In this document: piece after piece, positions 1 to 6,986 of the stretch
Layout of the letters: each line of letters starts with the position of its first letter
Position numbering within the stretch: position 1 is the first letter of the stretch
Source: an uncultured Collinsella sp.
GTDB taxonomy: Bacteria; Actinomycetota; Coriobacteriia; Coriobacteriales; Coriobacteriaceae
Direction of reading: 5' to 3'
DNA: 49,284 nucleotides
Assembly (NCBI GenBank): GCA_902470835.1
Contig: CABRHR010000004.1
Coordinates: 1-49,284 of the forward strand
Translations under genes and position numbers: made by a program
The notes under the pieces: generated by a model
What the model was told of the DNA's origin: nothing
Databases searched by the model: none
The model's input: the letters and a program-made list of their open reading frames with translations, nothing else

Positions 1-321
1 TGAAGGGAGCGCTCCCGCAAACTGCCTCTTGACAACTTATAGGAGCGTCGGTTTTGTTTTCGCACTTTTCAGCATGGTCTGGGCTCTCCGCGTTAACGTA
101 GTAGATGGGCCCCTTTTGTGGCAAGGGGCCGACCTGCGGCTCAGGGTAGCCAAAAAAGCCCCGTCCCAAAAAGGCTGTTGGAAGTTGCGGTGGAATAGTT
201 CCTGTTTTTGCAGCTGAAGGCTTTGAGCAGGAACTATTCCACCGCAACTTATGAGGGGGCGGGGGATGCGATAGTATTGCATGGTGGTATTCGATTAACC
301 GAGGGTTTATCCGAGGGCTTT
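1..321. other. Gene-free left edge upstream of gntR
   Basis: No convincing gene is seen here. The stretch holds a small hairpin near 109-131 (GGCCCCTTTT against AAGGGGCC) and the long E1 hairpin at 183-249. An open frame runs into gntR from a TTG at 208, but it lies inside the E1 hairpin and has no ribosome binding site, so it is not taken as coding. A TTGACA hexamer at 28-33 could be a -35 box, but no good -10 follows. Confidence 0.6.
183..249. repeat. Family E hairpin repeat, copy E1
   Basis: Perfect 22-bp inverted repeat (183-204 against 228-249, arms begin AGTTGCGGTGGAATAG) around a 23-nt loop. A second copy with the same arm length and the same loop length stands after gntR at 1027-1093. 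The arms differ between copies but stay self-complementary here. Confidence 0.85.
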
Positions 322-1011
322 ATGGAACAGCAGCATTATCAGAGCCTGCAAGACCAGGCGTACAACGCATTGCGGTCCAAGATCATCTATGCCGAGCTCA
401 AGCCCGGCACGCGCCTTTCGGCGATTGGTCTGGAAAAGGAGACGGGAATCGGGCGCACGCCCATTCGCGAATCCTTTGTGCGCCTGCGTGAGCAGGAGCT
501 GGTGGAAACGCGTCCCAAAAGCGGCACCTATGTATCAAAAATCAGCATGGAGCGCGCCGAGAATGCCTGTTTCTTGCGCGAAAAACTCGAGAGAAGCGTG
601 CTCATTAAATGCTGCTCTGCCGCCACGCCCGAGCAAAAGCATCGGCTCGAGCAGATTCTTGCCGAGTCCGAGTCGCTCGACCATAGCGAAACGCGTCGTT
701 TCTTTGACCTGGACAACCTGTTCCATGAGACGTGTTTTGAGATTGCCGGTCGTCACATGTTGTGGGATTGGATGAAGAGCATCAACACGCATTTTGAGCG
801 ATACAACTGGTTGCGTATGGTGTCGCAGGATTTGGATTGGGAGCCGATTCGTCGGCAGCATCGCCGGATTCTCGAGGCCATTAAGAGGGGCGATACCGAC
901 GCGGCGAGCTATCTGGCAGAGACACACCTGCACCTGATGCCCGAAGAGCAAGGTCCGGTTATCGCCTTGCATCCCGACTATTTTGAGCTGTCCAAAGACT
1001 CGGCCATCTAA
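322..1011 (+). CDS. GntR-family transcriptional regulator, FCD subfamily
   Basis: A 229-residue regulator. The N-terminal winged helix-turn-helix (about residues 10-75) shows the GntR pattern with GIGRTPIRESFVRLREQELV and the wing SGTYVSKI. The C-terminal half is an all-helical FCD effector domain, which in this family often binds a metal and a sugar acid or other small acid. The start is the ATG after CCGAGGGCTTT. A longer frame exists from TTG 208 but passes through hairpin E1. The gene points toward the minus-strand KDPG aldolase and KDG kinase genes, and FCD proteins often control sugar-acid catabolism, so control of that pathway is a reasonable inference and not shown. Hairpins of family E stand on both sides. 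Confidence 0.85.
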   Translation: MEQQHYQSLQDQAYNALRSKIIYAELKPGTRLSAIGLEKETGIGRTPIRESFVRLREQELVETRPKSGTYVSKISMERAENACFLREKLERSVLIKCCSAATPEQKHRLEQILAESESLDHSETRRFFDLDNLFHETCFEIAGRHMLWDWMKSINTHFERYNWLRMVSQDLDWEPIRRQHRRILEAIKRGDTDAASYLAETHLHLMPEEQGPVIALHPDYFELSKDSAI

Positions 1012-1026
1012 CTCGTCCCCTTCATT

Positions 1027-1093
1027 AGTTGCGGTGAAATAGGGATTGTTTTGCGGCTCTGATGGTGTAAGCAGTCCATATTTCACCGCAACT
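1027..1093. repeat. Family E hairpin repeat, copy E2
   Basis: 22-bp arms (1027-1048 and 1072-1093, 20 of 22 paired, ends AGTTGCGGTGAAATA) around a 23-nt loop. Same total length (67 nt) and loop length as E1, and the loops resemble each other (TTTTGC, AGCT/GGCT). Confidence 0.8.
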
Positions 1094-1114
1094 GCTGGGG
1101 CACTATTGGGGCAC

Positions 1115-1190
1115 AAAAAAGCTGCGGCGCCGCTTGGAGGAAAAGACCGGAAGCAAAGGTCCATTCCTCCAGACGGCGCCGCAGCTGTTT
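1115..1190. terminator. Bidirectional terminator between gntR and kdgA
   Basis: Arms GCTGCGGCGCCG (1121-1132) and CGGCGCCGCAGC (1174-1185), extended by GGAGGAA/TTCCTCC. It is flanked by AAAAAA on the left and TTTT on the right, so it can act in both directions. Confidence 0.75.
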
Positions 1191-1248
1191 TGATGGCTCG
1201 GCTTTTACCGAAGTGGCTCAGTTGAGCGCGACTGCCAGCCGATTATAC

Positions 1249-1349
1249 AAAGCGGCTCGGGGGCGTGTCGCTTCCGTCACGTTCTATCAGCATACAAGAC
1301 GGTTTTGGTTCTTGTTCGTGACGGAAACGGCGCGCTTCCGAGCCGCTTT
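1249..1349. repeat. Imperfect palindrome, 33-bp arms
   Basis: Left arm 1249-1281 and right arm 1317-1349 pair over about 28 of 33 positions (ends AAAGCGGCTCGG, inner end TTCCGTCACG) around a 35-nt loop. It is long for a plain terminator and may be another intergenic hairpin element. Confidence 0.6.
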
Positions 1350-1384
1350 AAAAGAAAGGGGGCGAGGTCTAGGGCACGCCCCCT
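1350..1384 (-). terminator. Terminator of kdgA
   Basis: On the minus strand, AGGGGGCG (from 1384) pairs with CGCCCCCT (to 1357) and is followed by TTCTTTTAAA, a rho-independent terminator 20 bases after the kdgA stop codon. Confidence 0.7.
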
Positions 1385-1404
1385 CTCACGATAGAGAGCT
1401 AAAC

Positions 1405-2046
1405 CTAGCCGCGGACTTTCTTGACGACGTCCATGGCCTCGCGGGCGATCTGCTCGACCTTGGAGAAGTCGCCGTCGGCAAACAGGGCCGGCTTGACCAT
1501 CCAGGTGCCACCGCAGGCGATGATGGCGGAGGAGCTCAGGTACTCCTCGACGTTGGCGGTGCTCACGCCGCCGGTAGGCATAAAGCGGTGGCCGACAAAC
1601 GGAGCGGCGAGGGCCTTGATGGTGTTCAGGCCGCCATACTGGGACGCGGGGAAGAACTTGGTGACCTTGAGGCCCAAGTTCTCGGCGGCGGTGACCTCGG
1701 AGGGGGTTACAGTGCCGGGAAGGACAGGCAGGTCGATATCGATGCAGTGCTTCACGACGTCCTCGTTGTAACCCGGGGAGACGATGAACTTGGCACCGGC
1801 GGCGCGGGCCTGCTCAACCTGCTCGACGGTCAGGACGGTGCCGACGCCAACGCACATCTCGGGCTCGGCCTCGGCCATAGCGGCGATGCACTCGGCGGCG
1901 CAGGCGGTGCGGAAGGTGACCTCGGCGGACTTCATGCCAGCTGACATAAGGGCGTGGGCGAGCGGAGCAGCGTCCTCGACCTTGTCGAGCACGACGACCG
2001 GCACGATACCCAGGGACTCAAGCGTGGTGTAGAACTGATCGAACAT
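1405..2046 (-). CDS. eda: 2-dehydro-3-deoxy-phosphogluconate (KDPG) aldolase
   Basis: A 213-residue class I aldolase of the KDPG/KHG family, splitting 2-keto-3-deoxy-6-phosphogluconate into pyruvate and glyceraldehyde 3-phosphate in the cytoplasm. Visible active-site features are E42 in AEVTFRT, the SPG phosphate-binding turn near residue 90, the Schiff-base lysine K130 in VTKFFPA, and MPTGGV for the phosphate near residue 152. Length is normal. The start is the ATG preceded by AAAGGAAC; a longer frame upstream lacks a binding site. It lies 254 bases downstream of kdgK on the same strand, giving the two steps from KDG to central metabolism. The symbol could equally be kdgA. Confidence 0.92.
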   Translation of the reverse strand: MFDQFYTTLESLGIVPVVVLDKVEDAAPLAHALMSAGMKSAEVTFRTACAAECIAAMAEAEPEMCVGVGTVLTVEQVEQARAAGAKFIVSPGYNEDVVKHCIDIDLPVLPGTVTPSEVTAAENLGLKVTKFFPASQYGGLNTIKALAAPFVGHRFMPTGGVSTANVEEYLSSSAIIACGGTWMVKPALFADGDFSKVEQIAREAMDVVKKVRG

Positions 2047-2194
2047 GATGTTCCTTTCGATGTATGGCGCGCATGGGCGCGTGATTGCCAAATATGCTGG
2101 TCAGGAGCCGATTTTGGATTGGTTATCGGAGGCACTGCTTGGGGTTCAAGCAATTCCAAAACCGGCTGCTCGACCAGTCATGTAGGGAATGTCA

Positions 2195-2285
2195 GGCAAA
2201 ACCGGAATGGGACTGGTGGTTTTGCCCGGCCGGAGGAATCGGGGAGCGGGCCGCAGGGGTATGGGATTGGAAAGCTGCGGCCCGC
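2195..2285. repeat. Two hairpins between kdgK and kdgA
   Basis: Hairpin one: GGCAAAACC (2195-2203) with GGTTTTGCC (2218-2226). Hairpin two: GCGGGCCGCAG (2246-2256) with CTGCGGCCCGC (2275-2285). Both have perfect arms and lie in the transcribed 254-base gap of the kdgK-kdgA pair. Neither has a U-tail on the minus strand, so RNA processing or stabilising elements are as likely as terminators. Confidence 0.5.
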
Positions 2286-2300
2286 GGAATGGGGAACGAA

Positions 2301-3335
2301 TTAACGGGCGACGCGAGTGCCACCGTCGGCGGCGGATGCTACAGCGGCGATCTCGTCGGCGGTCACCAGGTTGGAATCGCCCTTGATGGTGAGCTTGAGG
2401 ATCGAGGCTGCAATCGCGTAGTTGACGGTGTCCTGCGGGTCAAAGTCGTTGGTGAGGGCATGGACGAGGCCGGCGTTGAAAGCGTCGCCGGCGGCAACGC
2501 CCTCGAGCACGTGCACGTCGTGAGCAGGGGAGAACCAGTGCTCGCCGCTCTCGGCGTCAAAGAGCATGCCCATCCAGATGGAGCGCTCGACGCAGGAGAT
2601 GTTGCGGACGACCGAGGCGACCTTCTTGCAGCCGTACTCGGCGCAGATCTGGCGGGCCATCTCGACGTAGGTGTCGCGCTCCTCGATGCCGTGGGCAAGG
2701 GAACCGGAGACGCAGGTCATACCGAGGCCGGCAGGCGCATCCTCGTCGTTGGCGATGCAGATGTCGACGAGCGGCAGGAGTTCCTTCATGGTGGCCTGCG
2801 ACTTCTCGGGCGACCACATCTTGCCGCGATAGTTCACGTCGCACACGGTGGTGATGCCCTTGGCGCGGCAGGCGGCGAGTGCCTCCTTGCAGGCGGCGGC
2901 CATCTCATCGGAGACGGCGGGGGTCACGCCAGAGAAATAGAAGACATCGATGCCCTTGAGGATCTCGTCCCAGTCAAAGACGTCGCGTTTGGCCATGTTG
3001 ATGGCAGAGAACTTGCGGTCGTAGACGCAGCCGTTGCCGCGCTGCGAGGCACCGACCTCAAACACATAGGAGCCAAGACGGTCGCCCTGACGCACGACGC
3101 GCGTTGTGTCGACGCCGTAGGCCTTCAGCGAGCGCAGCGCGCACTCGCCTAGGCGGTTGGCCGGAACAACGGAGACGTAAGCGGTCTTGTCGCCCTGGTA
3201 GGCCAGGGAAAGCGCGGTGTTGGCCTCGGCGCCGCCGTAGCGAACGTCAAACTCGGTTGCCTGCTCAATACGCAGGTGGTCTTTGGGCGATAGCCTCATC
3301 ATGATCTCGCCGAAGGTAAGAACCGTTTTACCCAT
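2301..3335 (-). CDS. kdgK: 2-dehydro-3-deoxygluconate kinase, PfkB family
   Basis: A 344-residue sugar kinase that would phosphorylate 2-keto-3-deoxygluconate with ATP to KDPG, the substrate of the next gene. The N terminus GKTVLTFGEIMMRL and the block RYGGAEANTALSLA are typical of PfkB/KDG kinases. Near the C terminus the signature reads GVAAGDAFNAG with catalytic base D284; the usual GAGD here is AAGD, so one glycine of the anion hole is alanine, probably tolerated. The start is the ATG with AAGGAG upstream; the frame extends 29 codons further but through a hairpin. Transcribed with kdgA and divergent from lacI. The substrate is inferred from the neighbour and could be another keto-sugar. 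Confidence 0.87.
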   Translation of the reverse strand: MGKTVLTFGEIMMRLSPKDHLRIEQATEFDVRYGGAEANTALSLAYQGDKTAYVSVVPANRLGECALRSLKAYGVDTTRVVRQGDRLGSYVFEVGASQRGNGCVYDRKFSAINMAKRDVFDWDEILKGIDVFYFSGVTPAVSDEMAAACKEALAACRAKGITTVCDVNYRGKMWSPEKSQATMKELLPLVDICIANDEDAPAGLGMTCVSGSLAHGIEERDTYVEMARQICAEYGCKKVASVVRNISCVERSIWMGMLFDAESGEHWFSPAHDVHVLEGVAAGDAFNAGLVHALTNDFDPQDTVNYAIAASILKLTIKGDSNLVTADEIAAVASAADGGTRVAR

Positions 3336-3378
3336 GGTCGCGTAGCTCCTTCTTGCTCGTGCGTACACCTTTGATATG

Positions 3379-3436
3379 GCGTTGGCACGCAGGTGCCAAG
3401 ACGGTAGGGTGCGTCTTTGCACCTGCGTGCCAACGC
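3379..3436. repeat. 25-bp-arm hairpin in the kdgK/lacI divergent region
   Basis: Arms 3379-3403 and 3412-3436 pair at 24 of 25 positions (GCGTTGGCACGCAGGTGC at the ends) around an 8-nt loop. It lies between the LacI operators and the kdgK start, so it would form in the 5' leader of kdgK mRNA. Confidence 0.75.
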
Positions 3437-3440
3437 TTGC

Positions 3441-3486
3441 CGAAATCGGTTTACGAAATCGGTTTCGTTTCGAGTTGTAGTATACT
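3441..3486. promoter_or_regulatory. Twin LacI-type operators and lacI promoter
   Basis: GAAATCGGTTTA (3442-3453) and GAAATCGGTTTC (3455-3466) fit the LacI-family half-site plan GAAA-N-CG-N-TTTC with a central CG. A likely -10 TATACT follows at 3481-3486. They lie between the divergent kdgK and lacI genes, so autoregulation of lacI and control of kdgK-kdgA are expected. Confidence 0.65.
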
Positions 3487-3570
3487 CACCTACAGTGTTT
3501 TGCAACCGAGATTTTTAAAAAAATGCCTAAAATGGCTCAGACCGCCGACAATTGGGAAACGGGGTGCGTT

Positions 3571-4593
3571 ATGGCGCAGATGAGAATCAAGGACATTGCC
3601 GCCGAGGCGGGCGTGAGCCCGGCCACGGTCTCGCGCTATCTCAACAACCGCCCCGGGCAAATGACCGAGGAAACCCGTGCTCGCATCGCGGCGGTTATCG
3701 AGCGCACCGGCTATCGCCCGCGTGCCGCCGCGCGCAATCTGCGCAGCTCGCGCACCAACCTCATTGGCGTGATCCTGGCCGACATCGCCAACCCGTTCTC
3801 GAGCGCCATGCTCGAAGGGCTTTCCGCCAGTGCCGCCGCGCGTGGCTGCTCACTTATGACGGCCATTAGCGGCAACGACCCCGCTAAGGAAGCGGAGTCG
3901 CTCGCCAGACTTATCGATGCTGGCGTGGACGGTCTGGTCGTCAACACCTGCGGAGGCAATGACGAGGCGATCGCCGCGGCAGCGGGACGTCTGCCTGTTG
4001 TGCTGCTCGACCGCGATGTTGCCGACGGCGGTGTCGATCTGGTGACATCTAACAACCGTGAGCTGGTCGCTGGCTTGGTAGACGCCTTGGCTGCTGCGGG
4101 CAGCGAGCGCCTGTGCCTGCTCACCGAGGCGAGCGACGACAGCCCCGTGCGTCGCGAGCGCGCCGAGGCCTTTACCGACGAGCTGTCGCGACGCGGCCTT
4201 GCCGGCGAGGTTGTCACCTTGGCCGATGGCGGTGCCACGGGCGTTGGTCGCTTGGACGAGACCATCCGCGGCTATGCAGGCAAAAAGCTCGGCCTCATTG
4301 CCGTCAACGGCCTGGTTTTCCTGCGTCTGACCGAGGCGCTGGCGCAGCTTGGTCCCTCGCTGCCGGCGGGGCTCAAGATCGCGACGTTTGACGACTACCC
4401 TTGGAACCATGTGCTCTTTGGCGGCGTCACCACGGCCGCGCAGGATACCCTCACCATTGCCGAGCGCGTGGTCGAGCGCCTGTCCGAGCGCATCGACGTC
4501 GTTACCACCACCGTGGGCGAGGCCGCAAAGCTGGCGCCCAAACGCATCGAGGTTCCCGGTCACATCGAACACCGCGCTTCGACCTCGCGCTAG
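3571..4593 (+). CDS. LacI-family transcriptional regulator
   Basis: A 340-residue regulator. The N-terminal helix-turn-helix IKDIAAEAGVSPATVSRYLN and the hinge region up to about residue 60 are typical. The periplasmic-binding-protein-like effector core follows (NLIGVILADIANPFSSAMLEG, then VDGLVVNT, ending TFDDYPW..GGVTTAAQD). The start chosen is ATG 3571, shortly before MRIKDIA; an in-frame ATG at 3523 gives an N-terminal extension unlike the family. It is divergent from kdgK and has two GAAATCGGTTTM operators in front, so it probably represses itself and the KDG pathway, with a sugar acid or KDG as inducer (inferred). Confidence 0.9.
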   Translation: MAQMRIKDIAAEAGVSPATVSRYLNNRPGQMTEETRARIAAVIERTGYRPRAAARNLRSSRTNLIGVILADIANPFSSAMLEGLSASAAARGCSLMTAISGNDPAKEAESLARLIDAGVDGLVVNTCGGNDEAIAAAAGRLPVVLLDRDVADGGVDLVTSNNRELVAGLVDALAAAGSERLCLLTEASDDSPVRRERAEAFTDELSRRGLAGEVVTLADGGATGVGRLDETIRGYAGKKLGLIAVNGLVFLRLTEALAQLGPSLPAGLKIATFDDYPWNHVLFGGVTTAAQDTLTIAERVVERLSERIDVVTTTVGEAAKLAPKRIEVPGHIEHRASTSR

Positions 4594-4646
4594 CCGCTCG
4601 TTCGTAACTGCCTGTTCGCACACGTTTTTTGAGCGCTTGATACGCT

Positions 4647-4680
4647 TTAACCCTGCGGAAACATTTTTCTGCGATAGTAT
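4647..4680 (+). promoter_or_regulatory. Candidate GlnR box and -10 of glnA
   Basis: TTAAC-CCTGCG-GAAAC at 4647-4662 fits the actinobacterial GlnR half-site pair gTnAC-n6-GaAAC. A -10-like TAGTAT lies at 4675-4680 with no good -35, as expected for an activator-dependent promoter. A GlnR-like protein is encoded just after glnA. Confidence 0.5.
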
Positions 4681-4727
4681 CTGCGATATAGACCAGTCGA
4701 AACCCGCCCGAAAGAAAGGGGAGCGAC

Positions 4728-6065
4728 ATGAACCAGCAGAACATCGATTACGTACTCCGCTCCGTAGAGCAGCGTGACATCCGCTTTGTGCGTCTGTGGT
4801 TTGTCGACATTCTCGGCCGCCTCAAGAACTTTGCCATTAGCCCCGAGGACCTCGAGGTCGCTTTTGAGGAGGGTATTGGCTTTGACGGCTCCGCCATCGA
4901 GGGCTTTGCCACGCCCGAGGAAGCCGATATGCTGGCGTTTCCCGATGCTTCGACCTTCCAGATTTTGCCGTGGCGCCCGAGCCACAACGGCGTCGCCCGC
5001 GTGTTCTGCGACGTGTGCACCCCCGATCGCAAGCCGTTTGCCGGCGACCCGCGCGATGCCCTGCGCCGCATGTTCCGCAAGGCCGAGAAAGCTGGCTATC
5101 TGCTCAACGTGGGCGCCGAGCTGGAGTATTACTACTTCCCCGACGAGCACACCCCCGAGCCGCTCGACAACGTGGGCTACTTTGACCTTTCGGTAAGCGA
5201 TGCCGCCCGCGACCTGCGCCGCAACACGGTCCTCACGCTCGAGAAGATGTCCGTGCCCGTGGAGTACACCTTCCACGCCGCCGGCCGCTCGCAGCACGGC
5301 ATGAGCCTGCGCCATGCCGAGGCCTTAAGCATGTCCGACGCCATCACCACGGCAAAGCTCATCATTAAGCAGCAGGCCTACGAGAGCGGTTGCCACGCCT
5401 CCTTTATGCCCAAGCCGCTGGCGGGCGAGGATGGCAGCGCTATGTTCCTGTGCCAGTCGCTGTTCGACCACGACGGCAACAACGTCTTTTGGGGAGAGGA
5501 CGACGAGAAGTACCATCTCTCCGACGTCGCCAAGCACTACATGGCCGGCATCCTGGCGCACGCGCGCGAGATTAGCGCCATCACCAACCCCACGGTCAAC
5601 TCGTACAAGCGCATCACCACGGGCGGCGACTCCGTGCCGCAGTACGCCACGTGGGGCCTGCGCAACCGCGCGAGCATGGTCCGCATCCCGGTCTACAAGC
5701 CCGGCAAGCAGCTGTCCACGCGCATCGAGCTTCGCAGCCCCGACCCCATGGCCAACCCGTACCTGGTCAACGCCGTCACGCTGGCGGCTGGTCTGGACGG
5801 CATCGAGCGCAAGCTGGAGCTCCCGCCCGAGGCCACGGCCGAGACGCTCAAGCTCACCGACCGTCAGATGCTCGAGGCCGGCTACACGCCGCTGCCGCGT
5901 TCGCTCAAAGAGGCGCTCGACGTGTTTGAGGACTCGCAGTTTATGAAGGATGCCCTCGGCGAGCACATCCACAGCTTCTTCCTCAAAAAGAAGCGCGACG
6001 AGTGGCATAAGTTTGAGTCTACGATCACCGAGTGGGAGATCAAGCACTACCTGGCGAACTCCTAA
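4728..6065 (+). CDS. glnA: Glutamine synthetase type I
   Basis: A 445-residue GSI that makes glutamine from glutamate, ammonia and ATP, forming a dodecamer in the cytoplasm. Visible are the GSI beta-grasp start (VRLWFVDILGRLKNFAI), IGFDGSAIEGFA, the metal and substrate block VGAELEYYYF, FHAAGRSQHGMSLRHAEA (usually HEVAPGQHE, here somewhat divergent), and TRIELRSPDPMANPYL. The adenylylation tyrosine motif NLYDLPPEE of GSI-beta is replaced by RKLELPPEA, which points to an unadenylylated GSI-alpha type controlled by feedback or transcription. RBS AAAGGGGAGCGAC. The next gene, 50 bases on, is a GlnR-like regulator. Confidence 0.95.
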   Translation: MNQQNIDYVLRSVEQRDIRFVRLWFVDILGRLKNFAISPEDLEVAFEEGIGFDGSAIEGFATPEEADMLAFPDASTFQILPWRPSHNGVARVFCDVCTPDRKPFAGDPRDALRRMFRKAEKAGYLLNVGAELEYYYFPDEHTPEPLDNVGYFDLSVSDAARDLRRNTVLTLEKMSVPVEYTFHAAGRSQHGMSLRHAEALSMSDAITTAKLIIKQQAYESGCHASFMPKPLAGEDGSAMFLCQSLFDHDGNNVFWGEDDEKYHLSDVAKHYMAGILAHAREISAITNPTVNSYKRITTGGDSVPQYATWGLRNRASMVRIPVYKPGKQLSTRIELRSPDPMANPYLVNAVTLAAGLDGIERKLELPPEATAETLKLTDRQMLEAGYTPLPRSLKEALDVFEDSQFMKDALGEHIHSFFLKKKRDEWHKFESTITEWEIKHYLANS

Positions 6066-6115
6066 TCGCGCTGGCTTGTTCCAGTACGATTGAGCTCATT
6101 TCTTTGGAGGCCGAT

Positions 6116-6778
6116 ATGTCCGAAAAGAGTGCCCTGTTCATGGCGCGCACGACGCGCTTCCACGAGTTTGCCCGCAGCTTGACGACCACCCTGGGTGTCG
6201 AGGTGAGCCTGGCAACCCCCGATTCGCCGACTGCGGCGCACGACTTTGACCTGCTGATTCTCGATTCCGATGGCATCCGCAGCGACCGCATCGATCAGAT
6301 TGCCAAGTGGCTTGACGATCGTGGCGGCGTCCCCATGTTGGTGATTGTCGACGACGAGGCGCTCGGCACCCTGCGTCTGCCGAACCACGCGCATGCCGAC
6401 TTTGTATGCCCCACGGCGACGCCCAACGAGCTCAAGGCTCGTGCGCAGCGCCTGATGGGCGAGGAGGAGACCGTCACCGCCGACGATGTGCTCAACATCG
6501 ATAACCTCGAGATCAACCTGGCCACCTACCAGGTGACGCTCGATAACGAGCCCATCGACCTGACGCTGATGGAGTACTCGCTGCTGAGCTTTTTGGCGAC
6601 GCATCCCAACCGCGCCTACAGCCGCGAGGTGTTGCTGCACCGCGTGTGGGGCTTTGAGTACTGCGGCGGCACGCGCACCGTCGACGTGCACATTCGACGC
6701 ATCCGCTCCAAGGTGGGCCCGCAGATCGCGGCACACATCACCACCGTCCGCGGCGTGGGCTATCTGTTTAAGGACTAG
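6116..6778 (+). CDS. glnR: OmpR-family response regulator, GlnR-like
   Basis: A 220-residue regulator with a divergent receiver domain (about 1-120) and an OmpR/PhoB winged helix (about 130-218; LTLMEYSLLSFLATHPNRAYSR in part, then RTVDVHIRRIRSKVG, VRGVGYLF). The receiver keeps an aspartate in LLILDSDG but lacks the usual acidic pair near the N terminus and the K-P motif, so it is probably not phosphorylated in the standard way, as known for GlnR of actinomycetes. No histidine kinase is near. Start ATG with TTTGGAGG upstream. Position directly after glnA and the GlnR-like box before glnA both support a nitrogen-control role; the name remains an inference. Confidence 0.75.
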   Translation: MSEKSALFMARTTRFHEFARSLTTTLGVEVSLATPDSPTAAHDFDLLILDSDGIRSDRIDQIAKWLDDRGGVPMLVIVDDEALGTLRLPNHAHADFVCPTATPNELKARAQRLMGEEETVTADDVLNIDNLEINLATYQVTLDNEPIDLTLMEYSLLSFLATHPNRAYSREVLLHRVWGFEYCGGTRTVDVHIRRIRSKVGPQIAAHITTVRGVGYLFKD

Positions 6779-6782
6779 ATTT

Positions 6783-6815
6783 CCACCACAAAGGGGACAG
6801 GCACCTTCGTGGTGG
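6783..6815 (+). repeat. Family B hairpin, copy B1
   Basis: CCACCACAAAGG with CCTTCGTGGTGG (one mismatch) around GGACAGGCA. Same plan as B2-B4. Confidence 0.8.
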
Positions 6816-6933
6816 TTTTGACGCAGGTGCGGGTTCCCCTCGAATCTGCAACAGAACTTAAGCCTTCCTAAAAGATTGCGTTCTCATACACGTTCGCCCG
6901 CATATTGGGGTACAACTCAACGTGAACAATGAT

Positions 6934-6962
6934 GGCCCGCCACGTGTTTGGCGGGCCTTTGG
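6934..6962 (+). terminator. Hairpin before htrA
   Basis: GGCCCGCC and GGCGGGCC around an 8-nt loop, followed by TTTGGTTATTT. It ends 25 bases before the htrA start, so it may be a terminator for upstream transcription or an attenuator of htrA. Confidence 0.55.
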
Positions 6963-6986
6963 TTATTTGACGAAAGGATCGCAGCT

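Larger units (their letters stand above)
1012..1404. other. Convergent intergenic region full of hairpins
   Basis: 393 bases without a gene between convergent gntR and kdgA. It holds hairpin E2 (1027-1093), a GC-rich bidirectional terminator (1121-1190), a long imperfect palindrome (1249-1349) and the kdgA terminator (1350-1384). Frames through it on either strand look like chance. Confidence 0.7.

Noticed and set aside
29..217. 62-codon frame at the left edge
   Set aside because: No binding site, runs into hairpin E1, and composition is not like the genes here.
208..321. N-terminal extension of the GntR regulator from TTG 208
   Set aside because: It starts inside a hairpin loop, has no binding site, and adds 38 residues not expected for the family.
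2085..3152. 355-codon plus-strand frame opposite kdgK
   Set aside because: Low-complexity Gly/Ala/Val content, no binding site, and the minus strand codes for a full PfkB kinase.
2301..3335. kdgK as pseudogene because GAGD is changed to AAGD
   Set aside because: The catalytic Asp and all other blocks are intact and length is normal, so the change is probably tolerated.
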